From assembly GCF_032051675.1 (NCBI RefSeq), contig NZ_CP116968.1, forward strand, positions 3,527,001 through 3,591,000: a stretch of DNA of 64,000 nt, given 5' to 3'. This document shows positions 45,492 through 55,410 of the stretch, in pieces; position 1 is the first letter of the stretch, and each line of letters opens with the position of its first letter. A program made the translations under genes and the position numbers. The stretch comes from Candidatus Nitrospira neomarina (GTDB lineage: Bacteria > Nitrospirota > Nitrospiria > Nitrospirales > UBA8639). Under the pieces are notes generated by a model, which did not search any database, had not been told where the DNA came from, and was given only the letters and a program-made list of their open reading frames with translations.

Positions 45492-46682
45492 TTAGGGAAT
45501 TGTTTCAAGAAGATCTTTCTTGGCTTTCGAAAAGTTTTCGACCCGGAACGTTGGCAATTCGTACGCCCAGCCTCCCACACGCTGATTGAACGCCTCAACT
45601 TCTCGCTGAACCTCTTCCGGTTTTTTTAATAGTGAGTCTTCTTTGGAGGAAGGCTCTACTTGTATATCTGCTGTTTTCTTCGTTTCTGGAGATTCAGGGG
45701 CCTTTTCGTCTTGAGCAAAATCCTGCGCTGGAACCGTTTCCCCATTTTCTGTGGAAGTGGTGGCATTTACATGTTGAACCAGTTTTTGATCATATTCCGC
45801 AGAAAATTTTCCAAAAACTTTATCTTCCTGTTTGGCCGTTTGAACATGAAGCCTGAGCCCGTCAAAGGTTTCCAAAACAGCCGTTACTCCAGAGCGGTCC
45901 TGAAAATTCACCTCGTGTGCTTCTTTCACATTCTCTAATGAGAGCTGCACCAGAGTCCCCACCACGTTATTCACATTAAACTGGGAAGCCACTTTCGAAC
46001 CTGAAGGGATCGAATCCAGCTGAAAATCCAGATCCTCAGGTGTATCCTTTGAGACAAAAAGAGTGTCCCCGCCGGGATGCATGACCGTCACCCGATGCAC
46101 GCGCTTAGTCGTCAGCGCCGTTATTTCCTTATCGAGCCACTCTCCCCCCACTTTTTCCAACGGCAAATTCCCTATTGTTAACCAGGTTTGTGGATCTCCT
46201 GGTTTTCGCGCATAGATTTCACTCATCCGTGGATTTCCCTTGGCAGGACGTTGATTCCCCAGAATCACCAAGGCCGCCTCGGGATTATTCGGGGTTTTTA
46301 GTGTCACCGTTGTGGAAAGCGAACCTTCTTCCTCTTTGTCCCGTAACCCCAGTCGATCGTATAACTCCGGATTTTTCGTTTTGGGTTCCAATATCCGCAA
46401 CTCCGCCAACCCGATGAGAGTCTGTTTTACCTTCTCCACATCTGCGCGATATCCTGCCTTCTCCTTAACCCGCCAGATATTCTCCCCACGCACCAGCGTC
46501 ACGGTCTGATCCTTGGTCTCCACAACTATTTCGTTCACGTCATTGACAACCGGCAATAATTCCGGGAACAACAGCTCACCACTCTGTGGAAACTGAGAGG
46601 CCGGCTTTTGATTCAAGAAAATGGCTAGAACAATCCCAGCAATGGTTATGGCGGCTAAGATGCCTAGAGTTTTGGCTTTCAT
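45492..46682 (-). CDS. DUF4340 domain protein
   Basis: A 396-residue membrane-anchored protein. Residues about 6-26 form a single membrane segment (LGILAAITIAGIVLAIFL). The following extracytoplasmic part matches DUF4340: VNEIVVETKDQTVTLVRGEN, RADVEKVKQTLIGLAELRIL, then RVHRVTVMHPGG. A low-complexity acidic stretch (residues about 320-360, PESPETKKTADIQVEP) precedes the C-terminal part. DUF4340 proteins are almost always next to Gld-type ABC genes, and this one ends that operon. Function unknown; likely a periplasmic accessory of the ABC system. Confidence 0.8.
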   Translation of the reverse strand: MKAKTLGILAAITIAGIVLAIFLNQKPASQFPQSGELLFPELLPVVNDVNEIVVETKDQTVTLVRGENIWRVKEKAGYRADVEKVKQTLIGLAELRILEPKTKNPELYDRLGLRDKEEEGSLSTTVTLKTPNNPEAALVILGNQRPAKGNPRMSEIYARKPGDPQTWLTIGNLPLEKVGGEWLDKEITALTTKRVHRVTVMHPGGDTLFVSKDTPEDLDFQLDSIPSGSKVASQFNVNNVVGTLVQLSLENVKEAHEVNFQDRSGVTAVLETFDGLRLHVQTAKQEDKVFGKFSAEYDQKLVQHVNATTSTENGETVPAQDFAQDEKAPESPETKKTADIQVEPSSKEDSLLKKPEEVQREVEAFNQRVGGWAYELPTFRVENFSKAKKDLLETIP

Positions 46683-46740
46683 ATGCTTTCCTTAATATTC
46701 TTGAATAGTCGAATGAGTTTCTGGTTGATCGATACCTGGG

Positions 46741-48678
46741 TTACTTGGCTTTTGGGGACGCCTTCTTTCTGATCCCTGAAGAACTGATCCATACCCCGAC
46801 AATACCGATCAGCAACGGCACGAGCCCGATATTGATAAATTTCACCCAACGCTCAACACTCTCTATGTTTTTGCCAAGTTCATGCTGTACGCCCCGCAGT
46901 TCCTTGCGAACCTGGAGCAATTCCTTTCGAAATTGTCCCATGGCCTCCTGCTGTTCCACACTCAGAATCATGGCATTTCCCTCAGGCTTTTGACTCTGCA
47001 GTTCCTGAATTTTACGTTCCGTCGCCTTGAGCTGTTCCTGGAGCACTTGCTCCTTTTGCCGGAAGCGCTGCTCCGCTTCCTGTTGCAACATTCGCAAAAG
47101 CGTGAATGGCCGGGAATATCCCGCCCGGCTTCTCACACTAATCAGATCATTGCTTCCCGTCAGATTATCCAAGGCATTTGTCACAAACGTGCCATTGCCA
47201 GCATTGGGAATGCCTATCCGTTGCCCAAAGAAATTTTGGACTTGAACCCAAAACCGGTCCTGCAAGATATCCGTATCGGCCACCACAATCACATTGATGG
47301 GACCTTTCGATACTGTGAGGTGATCTTGGGTCTGGGTCTCGGCTTCTGAAGCCATATTTGGATTCTCACTCGTATTCGCCGCCGCTTTCGGCTTTCCATC
47401 AGGAAAAGCCGTTTTCACGGTTCCTGTTACCCTGGCGGCGACGATAAATTTTTCCCCTTCAGGCCGATAACTATTGAGTAAGCCGCTGACATCAGGCATG
47501 ACTGATAAGCGTGAGGATTCAATCTGCATGGCGGCTTCATCCGATTGGATGAGCGGCTCGACCGTGGTCCCCGTCTCCCCCTTCTTTCGAATGATGCCTG
47601 CTGATGCCACCGTGATCGACGGCACCTGAGCCGTGACGATGTCCTTGTCGCTGAAATGTTCCTGGCGGAAATCAATCCAGACAGGATAATCAACCACCTG
47701 CAGACGGTTTTGCTGTTGGACTTGCACCTTTTTGGCCAACGGCAAATCTCCCAACACCTGCCCTTTCACCAACTCAAGTCCCCAGGCGGCAAATAACGCA
47801 GGCATATCCGAATTCCGGGGGCCGCCGCCTCCCATCGGATTCATGGGGTTTCCGCCTCCACTATCGGATTCCGCCAGAGGATCCACAAAAATCATGGCAT
47901 GCCCGCCTCTCAACACATACTGATCAATGGCATAGAGAGTGGCCTCACTCAAGGACTTGGGATGCACAATCATTAAGACACTAATCTCCTCAGGGATAGC
48001 CGCCGCCGTCGTTTCAATTTTTTTCACTTCGAACATTTGTTCGATGTGAGACAGAATAAGCCAGGGTTGGCCTCCTCCCTGCTGTGCCATAAACGGCATG
48101 CCCCCACCCCCATCAATGGGCAAGGTACTCAGGAGGCCAAGAACCTTTTTCTTGGGATTGGCCAACGTGTGAACCATCTTCGTCAAGTCATATTCCAAGA
48201 ATTCTTCCCGCTCTGGTTGAAAAAAGGAAATCACTTCCAACTCATCCGTCGAACTGGTCCCGGCCAATCCAAAATAAAATTGAGCGCTCCCACCATCAAG
48301 CGGGATACCCTGCAGGCCGAATGCGACTGCTCGGTCTTCTTCTTCTGAAAACGGTTCAGGATCTATTATCTCCAAGTACAGTTGGTCTCCCGCGACTTGC
48401 GCATATTCCTCCAACATTTCCTGAACGCGGGTTGCGTAACTTTTAATGCCCGGCAAGCCGGTTGCCAGGGTTTTGGAGAGGTAAAACCGCAGTGCAATGG
48501 GTTCCTTTAAACTTTTAAGAACGTTCTTGGTGCCTTCAGACAAGGTATACAGGCCATGTTCTGTCAGATCGAATCGTGCAGTACTGAACGCGGCATTACT
48601 CACCATGTTGAAGACGCCGAACAGAACGGCTGCCATGATGAGACCGCTTCCCGTGAGTACTTTTTTATTCATCATCAC
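46741..48678 (-). CDS. GldG-like ABC auxiliary protein
   Basis: A 645-residue protein with one N-terminal membrane segment, a long periplasmic domain and a C-terminal membrane segment near residue 615-635. The opening (MVSNAAFSTARFDLTEHGLY, then TLSEGTKNVLKSLKEPIALR) is typical of GldG/ABC-type uncharacterised transport auxiliary proteins. VLGLLSTLPIDGG and AIDQYVLRGGHAMIFVDP are the GldG/IFT52-like (ABC_transp_aux) core. Residues about 535-605 are predicted coiled coil (EQRFRQKEQVLQEQLKATER). In Bacteroidetes GldG belongs to the gliding ABC complex; in other phyla the role is unknown. It lies between the permease and DUF4340 genes. Confidence 0.85.
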   Translation of the reverse strand: MMMNKKVLTGSGLIMAAVLFGVFNMVSNAAFSTARFDLTEHGLYTLSEGTKNVLKSLKEPIALRFYLSKTLATGLPGIKSYATRVQEMLEEYAQVAGDQLYLEIIDPEPFSEEEDRAVAFGLQGIPLDGGSAQFYFGLAGTSSTDELEVISFFQPEREEFLEYDLTKMVHTLANPKKKVLGLLSTLPIDGGGGMPFMAQQGGGQPWLILSHIEQMFEVKKIETTAAAIPEEISVLMIVHPKSLSEATLYAIDQYVLRGGHAMIFVDPLAESDSGGGNPMNPMGGGGPRNSDMPALFAAWGLELVKGQVLGDLPLAKKVQVQQQNRLQVVDYPVWIDFRQEHFSDKDIVTAQVPSITVASAGIIRKKGETGTTVEPLIQSDEAAMQIESSRLSVMPDVSGLLNSYRPEGEKFIVAARVTGTVKTAFPDGKPKAAANTSENPNMASEAETQTQDHLTVSKGPINVIVVADTDILQDRFWVQVQNFFGQRIGIPNAGNGTFVTNALDNLTGSNDLISVRSRAGYSRPFTLLRMLQQEAEQRFRQKEQVLQEQLKATERKIQELQSQKPEGNAMILSVEQQEAMGQFRKELLQVRKELRGVQHELGKNIESVERWVKFINIGLVPLLIGIVGVWISSSGIRKKASPKAK

Positions 48679-48722
48679 TCCTCATTTGCAAGGTTTCACA
48701 CCGGATCCTTCAAACCGTCCCC

Positions 48723-49460
48723 TTACGATTCGGCTTTTTTGATATCAATGACCGTGGCCGTCGCAAACAACCAAAAGGCAATCAACGAAAGAAAAAAGAG
48801 AATATCGCGCAAATCCAAGACACCTTTGCTGATCGATTGGAAATGCGTCAAAAAGCTAAATGAGCTGATGGCACTCAGCAGAAATTGTGGGGCCCAACTG
48901 CTGAAAAGATCCAGAACAAGTGGGAACCCACTCAAGATGAACCCCAAGGAAATGACCACGCTGATCACAAAGGCGATCACCTGATTTTTGGTGAGAGCGG
49001 AGATGCAGGAGCCGATGGCTAAAAATCCTCCGGCCATCAGCAGACTGCCGAGGTAGCTGGCAAGAATAACGCCATTATCAGGGTTCCCCAATACATTTAC
49101 CGTCAGCCACATGGGAAAGGTCAAGGCCAAGGCGATTCCCGTGAAACACCATGCGGCCAGAAATTTCCCTGCGACCGCCTCCCACATGGTGACGGGCAGG
49201 GTCAGCAGCAGTTCAATTGTTCCGGAACGACGCTCTTCCGCCCATAAGCGCATTGCCAACGCAGGGATTAACACCAGATAGAGCCACTGATGAAATTCAA
49301 AAAACGGCACCAGGTCGGCCTGGCCGCGCGCAAAATAATTGCCCAGATAAAACGTGAAGGCTCCACTAAGTAACAAAAATATGACAATGAACACCGCCGC
49401 AATCGGCGTGGCAAAATACCCGGCCAATTCCCGTTGAAAAATCACTCGAATACGTCCCAC
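48723..49460 (-). CDS. ABC transporter permease, GldF-like
   Basis: A 245-residue ABC-2-type permease with six membrane segments. It opens with VIFQRELAGYFATPIAAVFI (typical ABC2_membrane start) and contains LALRLW-type coupling sequence AMRLWAEERRSGTIELLLTL, the conserved cytoplasmic segment of GldF-like and ABC-2 permeases. The gene sits between the ATPase and GldG-like genes, so it forms the membrane pore of that complex. Substrate unknown. Confidence 0.87.
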   Translation of the reverse strand: MGRIRVIFQRELAGYFATPIAAVFIVIFLLLSGAFTFYLGNYFARGQADLVPFFEFHQWLYLVLIPALAMRLWAEERRSGTIELLLTLPVTMWEAVAGKFLAAWCFTGIALALTFPMWLTVNVLGNPDNGVILASYLGSLLMAGGFLAIGSCISALTKNQVIAFVISVVISLGFILSGFPLVLDLFSSWAPQFLLSAISSFSFLTHFQSISKGVLDLRDILFFLSLIAFWLFATATVIDIKKAES

Positions 49461-49614
49461 AATTCCTCCTTCACTCTCGGAAATGTCTTTCAGCTATTAT
49501 CTTTAAATTATTGGTCCCTCCGAGAGACATTAAGATGAGATCCCGTTCGTTTAAGGATATACTGCCGAAGGAGCCTCCGGCCGATAGCTTGCATCCCTCC
49601 AGAACCAGTCCCTA

Positions 49615-50571
49615 TTACGAAATCGTCTGCTTGGGAGTCGTCAATAAACGAAATACCTCATCCAATTGACCCCGGTCGGGATAAAGTTCCCTCACTTCCC
49701 ACCCCTGTTCTCGCGCGCAATGTCCAATATCCGGGAGGATCCACTGTCCGTCATCCGGATAAATACGAAATTGCACTAAATCACCGTCCCGACCCACCTC
49801 TTCAATCTTTTTGACCCCTTTCACCGTCATCAGGTGATGATGTAAGACCATGGGATCCACTCCGGCTATCGTGCCGAGGACCGTATGGTGAGTAAGAGAT
49901 TTTCCTTCCAATTCCCCTGGTGTGCCATCAAACACCACTTTCCCCTTCGCAATGATCATTGCACGGGTACAGAGTGCATGTACTTCTTCCAAGATATGCG
50001 TCGAGAGAATAATGGCTTTCTCTTTCGCCATGGCCCGAATCAGCGTGCGAACCTCATGCTTTTGATTGGGATCCAACCCATCGGTTGGTTCATCTAATAT
50101 CAAAATTTCCGGGTCATGAAGAATCGCTTGAGCCAGTCCTACGCGGCGCTTAAACCCTTTCGACAACGTTTCAATCGATTGGTTCAACACCGATTGCAAA
50201 TTCACCTTCTCGACCGTTTCCGATACCGTTCGCTTTAGCGTCGCTCCGCGATATCCTCGCATCTCCCCAATAAACGTAAGAAACGAGGCGGGAGTCATAT
50301 CCTGATAGGCCGGCGCTCCCTCTGGCAGATAGCCGATACGCTTTTTGGCATCGATGGGTTGAACGTCAATATTATGTCCACAAATATGCACTGCACCGCT
50401 GGTCGGCGTGAGAAAACCTGTGATCATTTTCATGGTTGTGGATTTACCTGCTCCGTTCGGTCCTAAGAACCCGAGCACTTCTCCTTTTCCTACGGTAAAC
50501 GACACACCATCCACTGCGACAATCGGCCCAAATGTTTTTCGCAAGTTTTCAATTTTAACCGTGATTTCCAT
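49615..50571 (-). CDS. ABC transporter ATP-binding protein, GldA-like
   Basis: A 318-residue ABC ATPase. Walker A is GPNGAGKST (residues 37-45), the Q-loop region YLPEGAPAYQDM (81-92), signature LSKGF (136-140), Walker B ILILDEP (156-162), and H-loop STH (190-192). The signature LSKGF instead of LSGGQ is usual for GldA-like/ABC-2 export ATPases. The C-terminal 70 residues form a DUF4162-like domain. It energises the permease at 48723-49460. It lies 87 bases downstream of BatD and may share the Bat transcript. Confidence 0.92.
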   Translation of the reverse strand: MEITVKIENLRKTFGPIVAVDGVSFTVGKGEVLGFLGPNGAGKSTTMKMITGFLTPTSGAVHICGHNIDVQPIDAKKRIGYLPEGAPAYQDMTPASFLTFIGEMRGYRGATLKRTVSETVEKVNLQSVLNQSIETLSKGFKRRVGLAQAILHDPEILILDEPTDGLDPNQKHEVRTLIRAMAKEKAIILSTHILEEVHALCTRAMIIAKGKVVFDGTPGELEGKSLTHHTVLGTIAGVDPMVLHHHLMTVKGVKKIEEVGRDGDLVQFRIYPDDGQWILPDIGHCAREQGWEVRELYPDRGQLDEVFRLLTTPKQTIS

Positions 50572-50658
50572 GCTACCCTCTTTATCTCAATAATTTCATG
50601 AAGTGATCTGTGGCACCTGTTGCGCTCTCGCGTTCTGATTTACCCAACCCCCTTAAAA

Positions 50659-52455
50659 TCAATGGAGATACAATGGGGGCAACTCTTTGACATGTTTGTG
50701 AGATTTCGATGGCTTGGCTGTTATGGCCGGCTTGACTGTTTCCCAAAACTGCCGACCATCCCAGTTCTGTTTTTCTGCCGAGGTCGTGTACAAGGTCCGG
50801 TCAAGGTTCCAAATGGCCGCAGAAATTGCGGCCGGATCATGAACCGGCTGACTCAATAGACGTTCCACTGATTTCAGACTTCGACAGGGGCGCCCTTTTT
50901 CCTTGAGGGAAGCCCATTGTAAGAGTGCGGCTCGCGTTTTTTCCGCTGACTGTTCGAAACACGCAGCCTTCACCCCTTGAATCGCATCTCGTTCCGACTC
51001 CAATTTCCCATCATTCCTTTTTGCCATATCTTGACCTCGTTCATTCCGTTTGTGGCGCTCCCTCCACCAGGCCACCAGGGTCACCACCCACAACGTGAAA
51101 CATCCCCCTGTTATCCACCGCCATGGTAACGGCCTGTCACGATCAGAGGTGCCAAATTGGACATCCATCTTCTGACGATCACTCGCTGTTGAAGAAACAG
51201 GCAGGTCCGGAACGGACGTGGGAATCTGTCCTGAGGATGCAGGTTGAGGCGTGCCGAGAACCGTCAGAACCTTAGCAGGGAGAGTGGCTTCTTCCCACTG
51301 GTCAGTCTCTATGTTCCACCAGGGAACATGAATCGCGGGCAACGTCACTGTGCCCGGCTGCGTGGGCACGAACACATATTTTTCCTCCCTGGACCCCACA
51401 ATCCATTTCCCGTCAAAATCTGTCTGGGTTTTTGCCTTGTCGGGATAGATCTTCACAATGGGTGGCGAGGGCACGGGCACTTCAGGCAATTGTTCTCCCC
51501 GCTGACCTGTCGCACGCATCACGATCGTTCGAGTGGGGGAATCCCCTATCTGAAGTGTATCGGTATCACCCGACCATGTTTCGGTAAGAGTGAGATTTTT
51601 CGCCGGTAGCCAAAATCGCCCATTCAAATCTGATGGAAAGTTTTTGACGTTGATCGCAATTTTCGGACTTCGCCTGTGAATCGAGCGTGAGGTTTTGAAA
51701 GGATCACGCCCCAGACTTCCGGGGCGATTGCCAAATAATTCCTCAAAGAGCGTTCCACGGGTTCGGCCTTCCTGCACGGTTCCGGAAAAGAGGACCGGAG
51801 GAATCACCTGCCTCCCGCTTTGTTGTGATGTGATGACATAACGACGTTCGGTAATATGATAGCGTCGTCCGTTCCGGGTCGACTCGTACGAGACGTCCTT
51901 GCCCACGCGTTCAACAATTCCCCAATCCATTTCGGGTTCATCTAAACGGCCTTCCTGCACGGAAATAGCGCTGACTAACCTCAGCGTCAGAAGGACTTGC
52001 CCCTGTAGATAGGAAACGTGTGAGTCCACATCTGCTTCGAGAAAAATATCCTGGATTTCGTTAGCCTCTCTCGTGTGATTCGGCTCATTGACCTCCAGTT
52101 GAATGGAGCCGGTTTGATGAGCGCCCACGTGGATAGGAGGAATGGTCACTGTTCCTGTTCGTTTTGGCGCAAGCGTCGCAATCCATCGGACCACGGAAGT
52201 GGTTTGCATATTAATGATCGAAGTTTGTTGACTTTGGGTCGTGCCCAATACATCGAAGTCTGCGTCTAGGATCTGCCATTCGGGGGATTCGCCCGAGGAC
52301 GTCTGATCCGTCTCCACGATGAGCTGGAAGGTCTCATCTGCCATGACCGGATTCCGATCCACATATGCCCTGACTGATTGGGCCGAAACAGGGGTATCAA
52401 GACCCATAAATCCAAGGCAGAACACCATCACCCATATCCATCTCAAAATTCTCAC
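50659..52455 (-). CDS. batD: BatD family protein
   Basis: A 598-residue protein with a signal peptide ending near the SAQ of TPVSAQ (about residue 26), a large periplasmic region of Ig-like repeats (SVRAYVDRNPVMADETFQLI and VTIPPIHVGAHQTGSIQLEV are landmarks, typical of BatD), one membrane segment near residue 455 (FTLWVVTLVAWW) and a cytoplasmic tail. BatD belongs to the Bacteroides aerotolerance complex with the BatA/BatB von Willebrand A proteins. Its precise role is unknown in any organism. The gene overlaps the BatB/C gene by 4 bases. Confidence 0.87.
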   Translation of the reverse strand: MRILRWIWVMVFCLGFMGLDTPVSAQSVRAYVDRNPVMADETFQLIVETDQTSSGESPEWQILDADFDVLGTTQSQQTSIINMQTTSVVRWIATLAPKRTGTVTIPPIHVGAHQTGSIQLEVNEPNHTREANEIQDIFLEADVDSHVSYLQGQVLLTLRLVSAISVQEGRLDEPEMDWGIVERVGKDVSYESTRNGRRYHITERRYVITSQQSGRQVIPPVLFSGTVQEGRTRGTLFEELFGNRPGSLGRDPFKTSRSIHRRSPKIAINVKNFPSDLNGRFWLPAKNLTLTETWSGDTDTLQIGDSPTRTIVMRATGQRGEQLPEVPVPSPPIVKIYPDKAKTQTDFDGKWIVGSREEKYVFVPTQPGTVTLPAIHVPWWNIETDQWEEATLPAKVLTVLGTPQPASSGQIPTSVPDLPVSSTASDRQKMDVQFGTSDRDRPLPWRWITGGCFTLWVVTLVAWWRERHKRNERGQDMAKRNDGKLESERDAIQGVKAACFEQSAEKTRAALLQWASLKEKGRPCRSLKSVERLLSQPVHDPAAISAAIWNLDRTLYTTSAEKQNWDGRQFWETVKPAITAKPSKSHKHVKELPPLYLH

Positions 52456-54353
52456 CAGCCTTTTCCTTGAGAAATGGTGGACCTTCCAGCCTCTACACGG
52501 CGTTGATGCTCCAAAAGGAACTTTCGGCGTAACAATCCCCCGGGATCATCAGGGATACGGCGAAGCCATTGCTGGAGGATTTGTTCAGACTTTTCAATTT
52601 CCGGTGACTGGGCAGCGTCCCCCGCAGAGGATAGCTCTGAAAGTTCCGTCTGATCTTCCGGCTTTTCTTCCATTGTAGGTGGTGCGGACAACGGCTTCTT
52701 AGATGGTTCGGCTTTCAAAGGGTTTCGCCCTTGCGCCTCTCTTTCAAAACTTTCTTCAGAAGAATTCTGATCTTCATTCGACTGATTAGAGGTTCTGACA
52801 GAATCCGAACCCGACCCGGCTTCTTCTGGTTTCTCCTTTTGAGAGTCAACTGTTTTCGAATCGGATTGTGTATGCGTGGAATCTGAAGGATTCTGTGATT
52901 TTTCTCCTTGACCTCCTGCCTCATTCCCATGATTGTTCTGTGTGGCAGAGGAGCCATCCGATTGTTGGGGTGATTCTCCTGCCTGTTCTGCAGATGATGA
53001 TTTTTCCAAGAGTTGTTTGATGATTTCTAGATTATGTCTGGCGTCGGCATGATCCGGCTGCCGAGTGAGGGCGGTTTGATACGAGGCCAAGGCTTCCTCA
53101 TAACGACCGAGATTAGCCAAGGCATTGCCTCGATTATAATGACCCTCCGGCGTATCCACTATGGAAAAGGCTTTTTCTGCTTCCTGATATTTCCCTGACC
53201 GATAATGGGCTATGCCCTTCCAGCCGGGGTCTTGAAACAAGTCTGCCGCTTCTTCCGGAGCGTCACGCTCTAATGCCTGAATCCCCTGTTGATCGGGACG
53301 AACCCAGAGGTTTTCCCAGGAAAAGGCCTCGCTTACCTGGGGAATAAGCAGGAAGGCCAGCAGCATTCCTAACCATCCCGGTCGAAATGCGGGCAAGGCC
53401 AAAACCAGAAGCAGAAGGACGAGCCAGGGTCCTTCTTCTCGCCACAGGTCGGTTGTTCGCTGTTCAGATGTTGAAGAGGATAGCGCCCTCCTTGGCACAA
53501 CGGAAGGAAGGACCCGATTGATATCCTGGTCGTCAGCCGACACCGTGGCATAATGACCACCTCCTACTCGAGCAATGGCTTGAAGAGATGGAATGTCCAA
53601 TTTGGGAATAACCACCGTTCCATCCTGATCTTTGAGGAATCCGCCTGTCTCCGGAATAGGAGCCCCATCGACTGTCCCAATACCAAGCACGGACACACGC
53701 ATTCCTTGACTCTGTAGCTCACCTACCACCTTCAATGTGGCAGGATCTCCCTCGCCGTCCGTCAGCAAAAGCACATCACCGCGCGCCTGCCCGACGTGCT
53801 GAAGGAGTTCATGGGCCTTCTCCAAGGCGAGATCGGTACGGCTGCCTTGGAGCGGCATGAGTTCCGTCTCGAGCGATTGCACAAGGGTCACTAGGGTGTT
53901 GGCATCATTGGTTAATGGCGAAACAACGAACGATTCACCGGCATAGACCACAAGAGCCGTTTGTCCCTCTTTCCGCGTTTTAAGCATATCAAGAATTTTG
54001 TGTTTGGCTCGCGTCAACCGTGAAGGAGTTACATCCTGCGCATCCATTGAACGGGATAAATCCAAGACCATCACCAACGCCGATTCCGCCCTGAACACCG
54101 GCTGGGGTAATTGGGACCAGACCGGTCCGGCCAGTGCAAAAACTGCGACAATCCAACCTGATCCGAGAAGCACGAGAGGCATGCGACGCGTCGCTCCCTC
54201 CGTTCCAACCAACAAATGCGGGAGTAGATGGGCATCACACACAGATTCCCATATCTGATCCGTTGTCCCCTTCCTGGCGATTAGGAGAAAGAGTCCGAAT
54301 AAGGGAAGTAATCCCCAAAACCATTCCGGTCGTAGAAAATGAAACATTGCCAT
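52452..54353 (-). CDS. BatB/BatC fusion: VWA domain plus TPR
   Basis: A 633-residue protein combining two parts usually made separately. Residues 1-90: two membrane segments. About 92-260: von Willebrand A domain with MIDAS residues DLSRS (98-102), the Thr in GSRTDLAL and the Asp in LLTDGEGD. A further pair of membrane segments follows near 305-345 (LVLLLLVLALPAF). About 375-455: tetratricopeptide repeats (HYNRGNALANLGRYEEALAS). The last 150 residues are Ser/Glu/Asn-rich low complexity. In Bacteroides the TPR protein is BatC. It sits between BatA and BatD with overlaps or tiny gaps. Confidence 0.88.
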   Translation of the reverse strand: MAMFHFLRPEWFWGLLPLFGLFLLIARKGTTDQIWESVCDAHLLPHLLVGTEGATRRMPLVLLGSGWIVAVFALAGPVWSQLPQPVFRAESALVMVLDLSRSMDAQDVTPSRLTRAKHKILDMLKTRKEGQTALVVYAGESFVVSPLTNDANTLVTLVQSLETELMPLQGSRTDLALEKAHELLQHVGQARGDVLLLTDGEGDPATLKVVGELQSQGMRVSVLGIGTVDGAPIPETGGFLKDQDGTVVIPKLDIPSLQAIARVGGGHYATVSADDQDINRVLPSVVPRRALSSSTSEQRTTDLWREEGPWLVLLLLVLALPAFRPGWLGMLLAFLLIPQVSEAFSWENLWVRPDQQGIQALERDAPEEAADLFQDPGWKGIAHYRSGKYQEAEKAFSIVDTPEGHYNRGNALANLGRYEEALASYQTALTRQPDHADARHNLEIIKQLLEKSSSAEQAGESPQQSDGSSATQNNHGNEAGGQGEKSQNPSDSTHTQSDSKTVDSQKEKPEEAGSGSDSVRTSNQSNEDQNSSEESFEREAQGRNPLKAEPSKKPLSAPPTMEEKPEDQTELSELSSAGDAAQSPEIEKSEQILQQWLRRIPDDPGGLLRRKFLLEHQRRVEAGRSTISQGKGW

Positions 54354-54354
54354 C

Positions 54355-55410
54355 TTATCGTCCGGCTCCTGCTCGTACTGAGATCGCTTCCGCCTTCCAT
54401 CTCGATCGGAGAACCCAATTCCTATTCCAGACGAGAGACATGGCCATTACAGAAGAAAGGGCCAACGCGAATCCTAACGGCCATATATATAATTCGGTCG
54501 TCGGTCGAAACAGTTCCGTTTCCGTAGTCGCCGGCTCAAGACGATCTAATTCTTTATACACCCTCGTAAGTCCCTCGGTGTCTTTGGCACGCAGGTACAA
54601 CCCTCCAGTACGTTGCGCGAGGTGTCGAAGGGTATCTTCATCCAAATCGCGGGAAGGATTCACCGTCTGTGTGCCGAAAAACGATTCAATCTCCATTCGA
54701 TCCGCGCCAACTCCGATAGCATAGATTCGAATACCTTGTTCCTCAGCCAAGGCCGCCGCTTGTGTGGGCGAGACTTCTCCCGCGGTATTGGCCCCATCAG
54801 TTAATAGCACTAAAACCCGGCTTCCTGCGGGTTGTTCTCTGAGTCGTTTCACAGCAAGGCCGATCGCATCGCCAATGGCGGTTTCCTGTCCCGCCAAGCC
54901 AATTTCTGTTTCCGTCAACATGGCCTTGACCGTATCCCGATCAAATGTCAAAGGGGTCTGCACGTAGGCCTGGGAACCAAATACAATCAACCCTATACGA
55001 TCGCCAGTTCGGCCGGCGATGAACTCCCCGGCTGCAGCTTTCACAACCTCCAAGCGGGTGACTTCCCGTCCTTTTACCGAAAAATCCGGAATCTTCATGC
55101 TGCCGGAGACATCGACTGCCAACATCAGATCACGTCCACTGGTTGGCAATCCAACAGGTTCGCCACTCCACTGTGGACGGGCAGCCGCAAGAAGCAGAGC
55201 GGCCCAGATGAACATTCCCGACCAAAAAAGTATTGAATGCCTTGAACGGGTGGGCCCAATCAACTGGTTGGACTGAAGAGCCATAATGTCGTCGAAATGC
55301 GGCACCTTCATAGCCCGGCCGGATGAATTGGAGACAGGGGTTGCCCAACGACGCACCATCCAGGGACACAGAAGAAGCACCAACACCCACGGCCAGGCCA
55401 ACGTCATCAT
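54355..55410 (-). CDS. batA: BatA-type VWA domain protein
   Basis: A protein of about 351 residues with an N-terminal membrane segment, a second near 62-76 and a third near the C-terminus (LYIWPLGFALALSSV). The VWA domain has a complete MIDAS: DVSGS at about 100-104, a Thr in GQETAIGD and Asp in LLTDGANT. The start is one of two adjacent ATG codons at 55405-55410, overlapping the end of the DUF4381 gene; a longer frame adds 14 residues without a good site. BatA and BatB are the VWA pair of the Bat complex, with a metal-dependent protein-binding role inferred. Confidence 0.88.
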   Translation of the reverse strand: MMTLAWPWVLVLLLCPWMVRRWATPVSNSSGRAMKVPHFDDIMALQSNQLIGPTRSRHSILFWSGMFIWAALLLAAARPQWSGEPVGLPTSGRDLMLAVDVSGSMKIPDFSVKGREVTRLEVVKAAAGEFIAGRTGDRIGLIVFGSQAYVQTPLTFDRDTVKAMLTETEIGLAGQETAIGDAIGLAVKRLREQPAGSRVLVLLTDGANTAGEVSPTQAAALAEEQGIRIYAIGVGADRMEIESFFGTQTVNPSRDLDEDTLRHLAQRTGGLYLRAKDTEGLTRVYKELDRLEPATTETELFRPTTELYIWPLGFALALSSVMAMSLVWNRNWVLRSRWKAEAISVRAGAGR

